64,000 bases of DNA from a virus. The DNA is taken from the IMG/VR virus record IMGVR_UViG_3300025133_000038, positions 1 through 64,000 of that record; one strand, given 5' to 3'. Positions 7,582 to 16,592 of this stretch are shown piece by piece (position 1 is the first letter of the stretch; each line of letters opens with the position of its first letter). The position numbers and the translations under genes are program-made. The notes beneath the pieces were generated by a model. That model made no database searches, had not been told where the DNA came from, and saw only the letters and a program-made list of their open reading frames with translations.

Positions 7582-7832
7582 TGGAAGCGACGAGAAAAAC
7601 AGAGGTAGTAACGGTTGGTGTTACTTTGGAGCTAACTGCTTTTGAGGCATCAGTACTCAAGTTGGTTTGTGGGTCTGTGGGTGGACTAGGTAAGCATAAG
7701 GATGTTGCTACTAAGGTCTATGATGTTTTAACCCAGGTTGGGGTTGATACTGTTAAAGATGGATATACACTCAAAAGTGAGTACGGAGGTCTCTACCTTA
7801 ACGAACAAGAAAAAGACGACATTCCCTTTTAG
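7581..7832 (+). CDS. Unknown 83-residue protein
   Basis: Start overlaps the macro-domain gene by one base (TAATG). N-terminal strands then an amphipathic helix (FEASVLKLVCGSV); ends YLNEQEKDDIPF. Soluble. No family recognised. Confidence 0.65.
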   Translation: MEATRKTEVVTVGVTLELTAFEASVLKLVCGSVGGLGKHKDVATKVYDVLTQVGVDTVKDGYTLKSEYGGLYLNEQEKDDIPF

Positions 7833-7841
7833 GAGATAGTT

Positions 7842-8036
7842 ATGAATGAGTATGAGATGGTTATAGGATGGGGTGACGACAAGGAATACACCGTAACAGT
7901 ACAGGCTACCAGTTACGCAGATGCAGAACGAGTCTGTCGCCTCACATGGCATAACCACAAAGAAATTCTATCAATTAAGATGCTCCATCGGGGCATCGTA
8001 CCACATGACCTATCAAGTGGAACATCGGAGTCATAA
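7842..8036 (+). CDS. Unknown 64-residue protein
   Basis: AGGAGATAGTT-ATG start. The pattern EYTVTVQATSYADAERVCRLTW resembles small ferredoxin-fold-like proteins in which a strand is followed by an A-x-A-E helix. Function unknown. Confidence 0.65.
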   Translation: MNEYEMVIGWGDDKEYTVTVQATSYADAERVCRLTWHNHKEILSIKMLHRGIVPHDLSSGTSES

Positions 8037-8037
8037 A

Positions 8038-8328
8038 ATGATTGTCGGTAAGAACCATCGTAAGAAAGTGGAGCAGAGAAAGAGGGATGTGCGAAAGAGT
8101 AGAGCGTGGCGCAAATGGGGTGCTGCCCGCGTTTTGGATGTAGCTATGCGTTACCTAAGAACTGAACATGGTTGTATCGTATCTCAAACTTTTGTCTATG
8201 GGCCTCTCTATGAGACTACAGGGGTAGAGAAGGTTAGGACTCACGTTACTATTCCAAGTGGTGGTAGGTATACTGTCACGATTGAGAAGGTTTTACCTGA
8301 TGAAGAATACAGACAGAGAGGATTCTAA
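8038..8328 (+). CDS. Basic unknown protein
   Basis: Start at ATG 8038, one base after the previous stop. The first 30 residues are very basic (KNHRKKVEQRKRDVRKSRAWRK), suggesting nucleic-acid contact. 96 residues, no known domain. Confidence 0.6.
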   Translation: MIVGKNHRKKVEQRKRDVRKSRAWRKWGAARVLDVAMRYLRTEHGCIVSQTFVYGPLYETTGVEKVRTHVTIPSGGRYTVTIEKVLPDEEYRQRGF

Positions 8329-8329
8329 G

Positions 8330-8614
8330 ATGGACATGGACCTATTAGCGGCACGCATATTAAACCAAAGAGACACTGTTCATATAGAGCAGAAGAACCT
8401 TGGCGACCTATTAAGGCGTTGTACTCACCGTATAGTTAATGATAGAGATTCTGCTCATTGTAATGTGTGCGGGATTAACTTCGGATGGTGGTGTCCTGAT
8501 AGCGACAACCATCAGTGCGACTACTTCCATCAAGCCGAAGGTGAAGCAGAAGGAATAGGAACGTGGGACTATGATGAATGTATCCACTGTGGTGGACCGG
8601 AAGAGAGGAAATAG
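8330..8614 (+). CDS. Putative zinc-binding small protein
   Basis: 94 residues. Cys/His pairs at CTH, CNVC, CP and CIHC form a plausible zinc ribbon spanning about residues 30-90. ATG overlaps the previous stop (TAAGATG spacing). Role unknown. Confidence 0.65.
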   Translation: MDMDLLAARILNQRDTVHIEQKNLGDLLRRCTHRIVNDRDSAHCNVCGINFGWWCPDSDNHQCDYFHQAEGEAEGIGTWDYDECIHCGGPEERK

Positions 8615-8615
8615 T

Positions 8616-8765
8616 ATGATTTTTGGATGGCAGGGTAGGCCCAAGTATAGAATTATATGGTATTGGCGACCTCGCATTATTATTCAACGAGGTTGGGTCC
8701 ATGTGTGTTGGCTAGGTCAATGCTGCGAGTGGATGACCGATAAATTTAATAGGGAAAGACAATGA
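8616..8765 (+). CDS. 49-residue Trp-rich protein
   Basis: GAGAGGAAATAGT-ATG start. Highly Trp/Arg-rich (WYWRPRIIIQRGW). Overlaps the next gene by ATGA. Function unknown. Confidence 0.55.
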   Translation: MIFGWQGRPKYRIIWYWRPRIIIQRGWVHVCWLGQCCEWMTDKFNRERQ

Positions 8766-9454
8766 AAGACTACCTACGCATCATCGGTGATGTTCATGGT
8801 CTAGTGTCGCTCAAGCGACCGAATGGGCGAAACAAGGGCAAGAACTATATGAATGTGGCTCAAGCCGCAGAGTATAGCATCCAGCTTGGTGATATGGCTT
8901 TCGACTATAGTGACCTGAATAAGCTAGACCCACTTAAACATACCTTCTTTGGTGGCAACCATGATAATTATGATGTTATTGCTTCTTCACCTCATAATCT
9001 TGGTGACTATGGAGAGACATCCGTAGGAGGTGTAGACTTCTTCTTCTGTCGGGGTGGATTCTCTATTGATAAGAAGTATAGAGTAACCAACGAGCAAATG
9101 AGTGGACATAAGACTTGGTGGCAAGAGGAACAGCTATCTTATGCAGATGGGATGATGGCTCTTAAACTATATGAAAAAACTAAGCCTAGCTTAATGATTA
9201 CCCATACTTGTCCTACTGTAATAGCTGGACTCATTGGTAATCCTCAAGTGTTGGCAAACTTTGGGTATGACCCAGCTACGTTCAACACAATGACGCAGCG
9301 ATTGCTACAAGCTATGTTTGAGGCACATCAACCCAAGGTCTGGGTATTCGGACACTTTCATCGTAACTGGGAACAAACAGTCAACGGCACAAAATTTATC
9401 TGTATTGATGAGCTTGCTCATCTTACTCTTAATGAAGATGGAGAGATAGTATGA
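8762..9454 (+). CDS. Calcineurin-like metallophosphoesterase
   Basis: 230 residues with the dimetal motifs GDVHG (9-13), GD (43-44), GGNHD (63-67), a late TH (about residue 142) and GHFH (about 197-200). Such enzymes hydrolyse phosphomonoesters or diesters (proteins, nucleotides, RNA 2',3'-cyclic ends); the substrate cannot be told here. Overlaps the next gene by ATGA. A second, unrelated-looking member is at 46381. Confidence 0.85.
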   Translation: MKDYLRIIGDVHGLVSLKRPNGRNKGKNYMNVAQAAEYSIQLGDMAFDYSDLNKLDPLKHTFFGGNHDNYDVIASSPHNLGDYGETSVGGVDFFFCRGGFSIDKKYRVTNEQMSGHKTWWQEEQLSYADGMMALKLYEKTKPSLMITHTCPTVIAGLIGNPQVLANFGYDPATFNTMTQRLLQAMFEAHQPKVWVFGHFHRNWEQTVNGTKFICIDELAHLTLNEDGEIV

Positions 9455-9981
9455 GTGAAGAAGTAACAGAGACAGCTTTAACCCCTCAACAGCAAATCCA
9501 AGAGAAAATGGTGGAGTCACTGGAGGCTATGCAGGAGTATGCTAACGCAACAGGAGAGTTTGTTGCGGAACAGGCTCCTTTGGTTGTTCAAGAGATTCAT
9601 ACTTGGGGGATGATTGAGTCGATTGGCTGGGGTTTCTTCTGGCTAGTAGCTAGTTTGTTACTTATTCTTGGCGGTCGCAAGTTAAGAACCTTAATCGGGA
9701 AAAACTGGTATGAAGAAGAATTAAATGCTCTTTCTGACAAGAGACAAGCCTCTGGAAATAGATTAGACTATACAGATGAAAGTCGTATAAGGGTCTTAAA
9801 TGAGAACAATACGTGTTCAAGTATATTTGCTCAGGTGGTGAGCATTGCTATGTTCGTATTCTCTTTCTTGTTCTTCGTATGGTTTGTCCTACCAAATTTT
9901 TTCACGGCAGCATACATTCACTTTGCCCCTCGTCTATACCTTATCGACCAACTGGTTGAAATGACCCAAAGGATTTTTTAA
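9451..9981 (+). CDS. Two-span membrane protein
   Basis: 176 residues. Membrane segments at about 51-72 (WGFFWLVASLLLILGG) and 125-150; acidic, Gln-rich N-terminus. Joined to the metallophosphoesterase and Nudix genes by overlaps. Unknown function. Confidence 0.7.
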   Translation: MSEEVTETALTPQQQIQEKMVESLEAMQEYANATGEFVAEQAPLVVQEIHTWGMIESIGWGFFWLVASLLLILGGRKLRTLIGKNWYEEELNALSDKRQASGNRLDYTDESRIRVLNENNTCSSIFAQVVSIAMFVFSFLFFVWFVLPNFFTAAYIHFAPRLYLIDQLVEMTQRIF

Positions 9982-10544
9982 TGAACATTAAGAAAATTTT
10001 CAGCGGCTACTACAACATGTTCCAAAAGGATAGGTATAGCTGGGCCTCTCGCGGAGATGTTCCTTGGTGTGAAGATGGAGGGATGCGTATAGATTGTGTA
10101 TCTATTGTTGCCAAGCATGAGAAGGGCACTGTTGTAATCAAACAGGTGAGAGATGTTATCGACGACGAGATATGGGAGTTCCCTGCTGGTAAGGTCGATA
10201 GGGGTGAGTCGGCTATTCAGGCAGCAAAGAGGGAGCTATTAGAGGAAACAGGATTAACTTTGCTTCCTGGGGCACTTCAGCTTAACTGGGCGTTCCCTTC
10301 CGCTGGTATGATTGATGAGTGCCATACCATTGTTGTCGGTCATTGTACTGGTGAGATAACCAATGAGCATAATGAGGGCGACGAACAGATTGAGGTCTTC
10401 CTTATGAGCGATGAGGAGTTGATTAACCTCAAGAAAGGCTATGAAAATTGCTCTGATTGTATCAGTGCGGGGTTGCTCCACCATATTGTGGGCCTCCACT
10501 TTCAAAGATTACTAAATTCATTCAACTATGTTGATGGAGAATAA
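9981..10544 (+). CDS. Nudix hydrolase, ADP-ribose-pyrophosphatase-like
   Basis: 187 residues. The Nudix box GX5EX7REXXEEXG is complete at about residues 71-92 (GESA...RELLEETGL) after EFPAGKV, the spacing typical of ADP-ribose/ADP-sugar pyrophosphatases. N-terminal 35 residues are an extra segment. These enzymes cleave X-linked nucleoside diphosphates to NMP plus P-X. With the macro-domain gene and the NAD-type fusion at 55717 it suggests NAD/ADP-ribose turnover; substrate untested. Confidence 0.85.
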   Translation: MNIKKIFSGYYNMFQKDRYSWASRGDVPWCEDGGMRIDCVSIVAKHEKGTVVIKQVRDVIDDEIWEFPAGKVDRGESAIQAAKRELLEETGLTLLPGALQLNWAFPSAGMIDECHTIVVGHCTGEITNEHNEGDEQIEVFLMSDEELINLKKGYENCSDCISAGLLHHIVGLHFQRLLNSFNYVDGE

Positions 10545-10545
10545 G

Positions 10546-10758
10546 ATGCTTGATATGTTTCTGGTGTTATTTCTAACGCCGATGTATCTCATAGGCTATC
10601 TGGCTGGCTTCCTATGGAGGTCGATAGGCTCAGGGTTCTATGAGGGTTTTAATGCTGTTCAGCTTAGTGCGGAAAAGCGGTTGTTACAAGAGTTTAAAGA
10701 AGTTTGTGAGGCTCACGGCCTTGACCCATTAGATTTTAACGAAGAGGGAGAAGTATGA
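10546..10758 (+). CDS. Small membrane-anchored protein
   Basis: ATG 10546 lies behind GGAG; earlier ATGs overlap the Nudix gene. 70 residues with one or two hydrophobic segments in 4-30 and a charged helical tail. Unknown. Confidence 0.65.
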   Translation: MLDMFLVLFLTPMYLIGYLAGFLWRSIGSGFYEGFNAVQLSAEKRLLQEFKEVCEAHGLDPLDFNEEGEV

Positions 10759-11045
10759 TGAAGTACTATGTTTCACTAGGTAATCATAACCGTATGACCA
10801 TTAGTATTGGCAATCCTATTGCAGCCTGCCTAAAGGCATTAGAAAGATTTGACCTTATTGACCCTCCTACCTCTTTCAAGGTATCCCAAATTGGATACGA
10901 AGTACATAATGATAGTACAGAGGAAACGTATTTCTTAAATGCTATCATGGAAATCAAACAACTCTCTCAGGAGCCTCTTGAGGGCATCGACGAGACTGAG
11001 GATTTTGGCCTAGATAATCCCGAAAATTTTTCGTCGGGGGCTTGA
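10755..11045 (+). CDS. Unknown 96-residue protein
   Basis: Starts ATGATG overlapping the previous stop. N-terminal beta, acidic C-terminal tail. Its last codons carry the CCCGAAAATTTTT tract that precedes the next promoter, so the tail may be shaped by that element. Confidence 0.65.
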   Translation: MMKYYVSLGNHNRMTISIGNPIAACLKALERFDLIDPPTSFKVSQIGYEVHNDSTEETYFLNAIMEIKQLSQEPLEGIDETEDFGLDNPENFSSGA

Positions 11046-11069
11046 CATTTGCCTAGCATCCACTAAAAT
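11042..11069 (+). promoter_or_regulatory. Sigma70-type promoter for the rII-like block
   Basis: TTGACA (11042-11047), 16-nt spacer, TAAAAT (11064-11069). An A/T tract CGAAAATTTTTC lies about 10 bp upstream, UP-element-like. Confidence 0.8.
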
Positions 11070-11123
11070 AGGACTATAAGAGAGAACGAAACCCTTTGAC
11101 CTTTGACTTTTGGAGACTCGAAA

Positions 11124-11318
11124 ATGAGCAAATCAGGCGAACAGACAATCAACGTGGCTTTGACCGAAAACCAGTGGAGTGCGATTTTACGGACGATTGG
11201 GATGCGACAGCGAGAGTGTCAGAGCGTTACGTCTGAGTTTAAGCAACATGAGAAGTTTGCTAAGTTGGACGTTGAGTACGAGAAGTTGAAGATGAACATT
11301 GTAGCACAAATTAGCTAG
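11124..11318 (+). CDS. Unknown 64-residue protein
   Basis: TGGAGACTCGAAA-ATG start. Amphipathic helices, possible coiled coil at 35-60. First gene of the rIIA/rIIB-like transcript. Confidence 0.7.
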   Translation: MSKSGEQTINVALTENQWSAILRTIGMRQRECQSVTSEFKQHEKFAKLDVEYEKLKMNIVAQIS

Positions 11319-11343
11319 TTTTGGACTTGTTTGGAGAGTAATT

Positions 11344-13470
11344 ATGAAGATTGAGAATAGTGATATTGAACTACATAGTAGTCGTTTGGGTGAGTCCCAT
11401 GTCTACAAAGTAGCACAAAACGCTCAGATTATGAAGATGCTTGCTGATAATGTGTATTCAGATAAGGTGCTTGCTCCGATTCGTGAGTTGAGTACCAATG
11501 CTCTGGATGGTCATACTAAGGGTGGAAACGTAGGTCAGCCGTTTGACGTATACCTACCAACTCGCCTAAGTCCCACTTTCCGTATTCGTGACTATGGTTG
11601 CGGTATGGACCGTGAGCAACTCACTAAGATGTATACCACCTATGGTGAGTCGGACAAGAACGACAGTAACGATTTCAATGGCTGTATGGGTATCGGGAGT
11701 AAGTCTCCCTTTGCTTATGCTCAGTCGTTCACCACTACCTCCTACCATAACGGTAAGAAGTATGTGTGTATCAACTCTAAGAACGAGGAAGATATTCCTG
11801 TTCTACAATTCGTTATTGATGGGGTTGATACTGATGAACCTAATGGAATCGACATTAGCTTCGCAGTCAAAGCCAACGATGTGTATAAGTTTGAGGAAGC
11901 GGCACAAAGGTTGTACCGTCACTTCCCTGTGATGCCTAACATCAAGACTGGTGTTTGTGTCATTCCTGAGAGAGAGTATCTCTATGAAGGTAAGAACTGG
12001 CGTATCCTGGCTCATAGTGGAGAAAGCGTTGCGGTCATGGGGTGGATTGAATACCCTGTTGCCACTAAGCACTTCTCCAAGCATAACGATGACAACTACT
12101 ACTGGCGTAGACAAGACGATACTCCTGAGGCACAGTTGCTCTCAATGGGTATCGAGATGGACTTCGAGATTGGTGAAGTTGAAATGGATATGGCTCGTGA
12201 GTCACTCCAGTACAACAAGAAGTCTATCGACAACATTAAGGCTCGACTGAAGGAAATCTTAGCCTTCCTAAAGGCTGAAATGTCTAAGTCTTTCGACGAC
12301 TGTGAATCCCTATGGGATGCTCGCGTTCGATACCAGGACTTGACTTCAGGTAAGATGCAGACCCTTCAGAAGTTGATGGGGTTGCAGAAGCCAGAGTACA
12401 ATGGTGTAGACCTAAGTAAGTCTGTTGACCTTGGTGGTCTTACTGGTTGTCACTTTGTTAAGTTTCGTAACGATGGGCTGAAGAAGGCTCGTCGTACAGA
12501 TAAGATTACTGACTATCATCCTTCTGGGACTGCAACTCTCAGTAAGTTTGACTTTTATGAAAACGATATGAAGCGTGGGGAGTATTCTGCCTGCGACCGT
12601 GTTGTTATGGATAGCGACACAGACTGTCATACTGTCTACCTGTGTAAGTTTGATGATGACACAGCTCGACAAAACTTCATTGATGAAATGGGGTGGTTGG
12701 ATGACTCCTTCCTAAAGAAAACCAGTTCTGCCCCTCAGCCAAGTGCTAAGGCTAGAGCAGCGAAAGAGAACGTATTCAAGTACCGTCTGGATAAGGCGAC
12801 CACTGGGTACACTTCTAGTCGCTATGCTAAGGATTGGTGGAAACCTGAGAAGGTTGAGTTTAGTGATGGTGGCGTGTTTGTAGAGATTAACGCTTTCCGT
12901 TGTCGCTCTGCGAGTGGTACGGATAGGTCTTCCAATGAGATTGGACAGATGATTAAGCTGTTAGAGGTTCTTGGTGTTACTCCTCCTAGTGAGGTAGTCG
13001 GCATCAAAACTGTTGCTGTCAAAAAGTATCGTAAGTCGAAAGACTGGGTTGACGTTCTTGATTGGGTTAAGGAAAAGTTTAACGCTTACCTGAAAGCCAA
13101 TAAGGTTGGTGAGTTAATTGCTAACATTCAAGAGCTGGAAAGTTTTCAGGGCGACAAGTATCGCTCGATTATCAAGATTGCAAATGGCAGTTTTGACAAG
13201 AGAAGTCCTCTCCATTCCTTTTGGGCAAAGGTAGAGGAACTAGAGAAGGTGAAAGCGAGTAGCGGTACTAAGTGTTCTAGTGCCCAGAAGTTGGCTAACA
13301 TCATGCGGCTAGACCTAGCTGGTGATGCAAAGTACAACCTCGAAAACGAAGAGGCTGCCATCCTTAATCGGTATGGTATGCTTGAAGTAATCGAATCGTG
13401 GGATGTAAGGAATCACGGTGCGAAGATTGTTAGTTATGTTAACCTTATTGACAAATGTGAGGGAATTTAA
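11344..13470 (+). CDS. rIIA-like GHKL ATPase
   Basis: 708 residues, close to the T4 rIIA length. The N-terminal 200 residues carry the Hsp90/GyrB/MutL ATP-binding motifs: RELSTNALDGH (47-57, N-box), DYGCGMD (83-89, G1) and GCMGIGSKSPF (112-122, G2). rIIA proteins are membrane-associated phage factors that protect against superinfection exclusion and Rex-type abortive systems in T4; here that role is inferred. GGAG lies upstream of the start. The rIIB-like gene follows after one base. Confidence 0.85.
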   Translation: MKIENSDIELHSSRLGESHVYKVAQNAQIMKMLADNVYSDKVLAPIRELSTNALDGHTKGGNVGQPFDVYLPTRLSPTFRIRDYGCGMDREQLTKMYTTYGESDKNDSNDFNGCMGIGSKSPFAYAQSFTTTSYHNGKKYVCINSKNEEDIPVLQFVIDGVDTDEPNGIDISFAVKANDVYKFEEAAQRLYRHFPVMPNIKTGVCVIPEREYLYEGKNWRILAHSGESVAVMGWIEYPVATKHFSKHNDDNYYWRRQDDTPEAQLLSMGIEMDFEIGEVEMDMARESLQYNKKSIDNIKARLKEILAFLKAEMSKSFDDCESLWDARVRYQDLTSGKMQTLQKLMGLQKPEYNGVDLSKSVDLGGLTGCHFVKFRNDGLKKARRTDKITDYHPSGTATLSKFDFYENDMKRGEYSACDRVVMDSDTDCHTVYLCKFDDDTARQNFIDEMGWLDDSFLKKTSSAPQPSAKARAAKENVFKYRLDKATTGYTSSRYAKDWWKPEKVEFSDGGVFVEINAFRCRSASGTDRSSNEIGQMIKLLEVLGVTPPSEVVGIKTVAVKKYRKSKDWVDVLDWVKEKFNAYLKANKVGELIANIQELESFQGDKYRSIIKIANGSFDKRSPLHSFWAKVEELEKVKASSGTKCSSAQKLANIMRLDLAGDAKYNLENEEAAILNRYGMLEVIESWDVRNHGAKIVSYVNLIDKCEGI

Positions 13471-13471
13471 G

Positions 13472-14470
13472 ATGAGTAAAATCGAAGGCGTAGAGTTCAG
13501 TTATGTTGGTGGCGAGTTGACCATTTTTACCCTGTCGGATGGGGCTTCCTATCCGCTGGGTAAAGACCACCCTTCTTATGGTCAGATTAAGAAGAATCTT
13601 CGTACACTAACCGAGGATGAGGCAAGGGAATTGCTGGATGCTAAAAAGGCAACTGAAGCGTTCTTGAACTCTGGCTCAGGTGATGGTACGAATAAGGCTA
13701 CTGTGAAGGATGGCGTTGTATACTACAATGGCCTTCAGGTTCACAATGCTGTAGCTACACGTATCGTGGACCAGATGCAGGCAGGGTTGGATTCAACCAA
13801 CTTGCTGCGATTCCTAGAGCGTGTTGACCTTAACCCGTCCTATCAGTCGGCCCAGGAGCTATTTGACTTCCTTGACCGTAAGGGACTACCCATTACCGAG
13901 GATGGATGTTTCCTCGCCTACAAAGCTGTCCGAGATGACTTCAAGGACATCTACAGTGGAACCATCGACAACTCACCTGGACAGGTGGTTAAGATGAAGC
14001 GTGGCAAGGTTGACGACAACCGTAACCACCACTGTTCGCAAGGATTGCATGTGGGTGCAATGGAGTACGTTCGCTGGTATGGTAGTCGGGATGGCCGAGT
14101 TGTATTAGTCAAGGTTGACCCAGAGCACTGTGTCTCTGTGCCTAACGATTGCGAGTACAAGAAGTTGCGTACTTGTCAGTACGAAGTACTTAGCGAGTTC
14201 ACTGGTGAACTATTCGGTGCAGTCTACACCTCAAGAGGTGAGGAAGTTGTTAGTCCTCTGGACGACGAGGATTACGACTGGGGCTGGGCAGATAACGACT
14301 ACGACGAAGATGACTACGACGACTACGATGAGGACGACTCCTTCAGTGAAGGTGATGTTGTCAGCGAGACTGTCGGAGAGTTGGAGGCTAAGGTTGAAGA
14401 GCTAACCAGACAGTTAGCAGATGTTAAAGCTAGCCCGTCTTATCGAACCCCTAACCGGGATAATTGGTAA
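13472..14470 (+). CDS. rIIB-like protein
   Basis: 332 residues beginning directly after rIIA (TAAGATG). The central region (VHNAVATRIVDQMQAGLDS..., then FLAYKAV and DNSPGQVV with HHCSQGLHVG) matches the conserved part of rIIB-type proteins. An extremely acidic linker (DEDDYDDYDEDD, about residues 270-285) leads to a short C-terminal coiled coil. Upstream Met codons lie inside rIIA and are rejected. Acts with the rIIA-like protein. Confidence 0.8.
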   Translation: MSKIEGVEFSYVGGELTIFTLSDGASYPLGKDHPSYGQIKKNLRTLTEDEARELLDAKKATEAFLNSGSGDGTNKATVKDGVVYYNGLQVHNAVATRIVDQMQAGLDSTNLLRFLERVDLNPSYQSAQELFDFLDRKGLPITEDGCFLAYKAVRDDFKDIYSGTIDNSPGQVVKMKRGKVDDNRNHHCSQGLHVGAMEYVRWYGSRDGRVVLVKVDPEHCVSVPNDCEYKKLRTCQYEVLSEFTGELFGAVYTSRGEEVVSPLDDEDYDWGWADNDYDEDDYDDYDEDDSFSEGDVVSETVGELEAKVEELTRQLADVKASPSYRTPNRDNW

Positions 14471-14479
14471 TCTAAAAGG

Positions 14480-14511
14480 CAGGGGTCTCACTGAGGCCCC
14501 TGTCTCTTTTT
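14480..14511 (+). terminator. Rho-independent terminator after rIIB
   Basis: Stem CAGGGG/CCCCTG extended by inner CTC/GAG pairs, followed by TCTCTTTTT. Ends the rII-like transcript. Confidence 0.85.
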
Positions 14512-14532
14512 AATTTTGAGAGGAATGATAGT

Positions 14533-14829
14533 ATGGCTACCTTTTGCCTAATGATTCTTGGTATTCTTTGTAATATTTGGCGTGCTTTTGTTTTAGCCTG
14601 TGCTGCCGTGTGGTTCTTGCCAGACTTAGGAGTAAGCGTTCCTGAAAACTCATGGTCTTTAAGTTATGTGGCTCTTGTATCGTATCAGCTAATAAGCTCT
14701 AGGGTTCCAATGACTGAAAAGGAAATTGAGATAGACGGAGAATATGTCTTTCTTTGGACTTTTACCCACTTCTTTGTTACTACGATAACTCTGATTACTC
14801 TTAGTGTCGCCAGATACCTGTTCTTTTAA
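14533..14829 (+). CDS. Three-span membrane protein
   Basis: 98 residues. Hydrophobic segments near 3-28, 42-56 and 75-97. GAGAGGAATGATAGT-ATG start. Unknown function. Confidence 0.65.
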   Translation: MATFCLMILGILCNIWRAFVLACAAVWFLPDLGVSVPENSWSLSYVALVSYQLISSRVPMTEKEIEIDGEYVFLWTFTHFFVTTITLITLSVARYLFF

Positions 14830-14838
14830 GGGGCTGAG

Positions 14839-15210
14839 ATGAAACTGACACCCTATGACCATGATACAGAGTTACGATACAAATGCCCGCACTGTGAGTT
14901 CGCTCATTATAAACCCCTAAAGGAAGTGCTAAGACCGAATCCGGTCATCGACTGCTACTGCGGTAAGACAGTTGAGCTTGAGCAGCTAACCAATGCTAAG
15001 TTCACGGCTACTCCTGTCAGTCAAGTGAAAGTGCCAGTGAGTTCTAGTGTTGATACCAAATCTGCCTATCGGCTGATTAGGGCACAGGGCTACACTATGG
15101 AAGTGTCAGACACCATAATGAAAAAAGGTTTGACAAAGAATCCTCAGAGTACTGGGGAATTGGTTAGATTTGCACTTGCGGAGTTAAACGATGGAACTGA
15201 GACCAACTAA
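14839..15210 (+). CDS. Zinc-ribbon protein with RuvA domain III-like tail
   Basis: 123 residues. CPHC (16-19) and CYC (39-41) form a likely zinc ribbon. After a flexible linker, residues 73-115 (AYRLIRAQGY ... STGELVRFALAEL) follow the pattern of RuvA domain III (AxxALxxLGY ... SxxxLIRxALxxL), the three-helix bundle that binds RuvB. The adjacent overlapping gene is RuvB-like. I infer a phage adaptor that replaces the RuvA tetramer's DNA-binding part with a zinc ribbon. Confidence 0.65.
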   Translation: MKLTPYDHDTELRYKCPHCEFAHYKPLKEVLRPNPVIDCYCGKTVELEQLTNAKFTATPVSQVKVPVSSSVDTKSAYRLIRAQGYTMEVSDTIMKKGLTKNPQSTGELVRFALAELNDGTETN

Positions 15211-16105
15211 ATTTGATGATATTATCGGACAAGAACATATTAAAGAAGTCCTTGAGATACTCGTAGGAGCTTCCGAGAAACGTAAAGAGGCATTACCCCA
15301 CGTTCTATTTGAGGGTCCACCGGGACTTGGTAAGACTACTCTAGCCCGCGCTCTAGCTAATGAGGCAGGCAGGAGAATTGTAATCGGCAATGGTGCAAAC
15401 ATTGGTAGTATGAAAAAGATGCTGCCCTATGTCATGGATATTCAAGAGGGTGACATTCTGTTTATCGACGAGATTCACAGACTGCCAATACCCATCCAAG
15501 AATTTTTGCTGACTGTCATTGAAGACTTCAGGGTAGACCTGTCTGACGGCGTTGATACGACCTCGATTGAACTGCCTAAGTTTAGCTTTGTCGGTGCTAC
15601 GACAGAGGGTGGCACGCTGCTAGCCCCACTCAGAGATAGGTTCAAGCAGAAGCTACAGCTAGAGCTATACTCCAATGTCCACCTCTATGAGATTGGTAAG
15701 GGCAATGCTAAGAGGCTCAACCTGAACATGAGCGAGGAGGGTTTGCTCCACTTGGCTAGAGTGTCGAGAGGAACCCCGCGAGTCCTGAACTCAGGATTAG
15801 AGTGGATGAGAGACTATTGTACCTCAAAGAACATTAGTCAGGCAGGGAAAGAGACTGTGGTGAAAGCCCTCGCCATGACGGGTGTTGATGAGCATGGGCG
15901 AACTAAGCAGGACAGGTTGTACCTGAAGGCTCTGGCTGGTATCATTACTAAGACTAGGAACCCTGTTGGATTGGCTACTATTGTGGCTCAGACAGGATTG
16001 AAGGCTGAGGATATTACTCAGGTAATTGAACCTTTTCTCCTGCGAAACAAAATGGTGTTACGAACTCCTAGAGGAAGGGTAATTGGACAATGGAAGCCGA
16101 CATAA
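15191..16105 (+). CDS. RuvB-like Holliday-junction branch-migration ATPase
   Basis: 304 residues, somewhat shorter than cellular RuvB (~335). Order of landmarks: LRPTKFDDIIGQEHIKE (3-19), GPPGLGKTT (43-51, Walker A), LFIDEIHRL (90-98, Walker B), VGATTEGGTLLAPLRDRF (sensor 1/arginine finger region), SRGTPR (sensor 2), and RTPRGRV at the C-terminal winged helix. Starts within the preceding RuvA-III-like gene. Predicted to drive branch migration or recombination-dependent replication. A bacterial-type RuvB in a phage is uncommon. Confidence 0.9.
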   Translation: MELRPTKFDDIIGQEHIKEVLEILVGASEKRKEALPHVLFEGPPGLGKTTLARALANEAGRRIVIGNGANIGSMKKMLPYVMDIQEGDILFIDEIHRLPIPIQEFLLTVIEDFRVDLSDGVDTTSIELPKFSFVGATTEGGTLLAPLRDRFKQKLQLELYSNVHLYEIGKGNAKRLNLNMSEEGLLHLARVSRGTPRVLNSGLEWMRDYCTSKNISQAGKETVVKALAMTGVDEHGRTKQDRLYLKALAGIITKTRNPVGLATIVAQTGLKAEDITQVIEPFLLRNKMVLRTPRGRVIGQWKPT

Positions 16106-16287
16106 TCAACGTAGTCCTAGATTGCATGTTTCTTTCGTTCTACATTACCTGTATTGGCATTGCAGTACTTATGACTGTTTGTTTTATTCATATGGTTGTG
16201 AATAGTATAAATAAGATGATGTTAACAGGGAAGCCAGTCAAGAGATACAAGCAGGGAAAACCCCCTTATCCAGAGGACTTAAAATGA
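16090..16287 (+). CDS. Single-span membrane protein
   Basis: 65 residues overlapping the RuvB-like end. Hydrophobic residues 5-40 followed by a basic tail (KPVKRYKQGKPPYPED). Overlaps the next start by ATGA. Unknown. Confidence 0.65.
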   Translation: MEADIINVVLDCMFLSFYITCIGIAVLMTVCFIHMVVNSINKMMLTGKPVKRYKQGKPPYPEDLK

Positions 16288-16592
16288 TTCCTGACGAAGT
16301 ACCAATCTTTACTAAGGATGACCTCCTGCCTATGGGTAGTGAGGTCTACGAGGTTGACGATAAGGCAACGACCGTGGGTTGGCTAAAACAGTTGTTTCTC
16401 TATGGGACCAGCGAGAAAATGTCAATCACTCCTGCTGACCAGAAGGACTACAAGATGGCAGTAGATGCCTTTAAGAAGGCTAATGGTATTGGCGGTAGAA
16501 TACTACTAGATGACTGGGAAGAGACTACGACCGTCGCCAAACAGGTGAAGGCGTTAAATAAATGCATGAAGGAGTTAGACTATGCTCAGTAA
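16284..16592 (+). CDS. Unknown 102-residue protein
   Basis: Soluble alpha/beta protein with a helical C-terminus (AKQVKALNKCMKEL). Overlaps both neighbours. No family recognised. Confidence 0.65.
   Translation: MIPDEVPIFTKDDLLPMGSEVYEVDDKATTVGWLKQLFLYGTSEKMSITPADQKDYKMAVDAFKKANGIGGRILLDDWEETTTVAKQVKALNKCMKELDYAQ

Noticed and set aside
11566-13361. Long open frames antisense or out of frame inside the rIIA-like gene
   Set aside because: They are shadows of a strongly supported coding frame.
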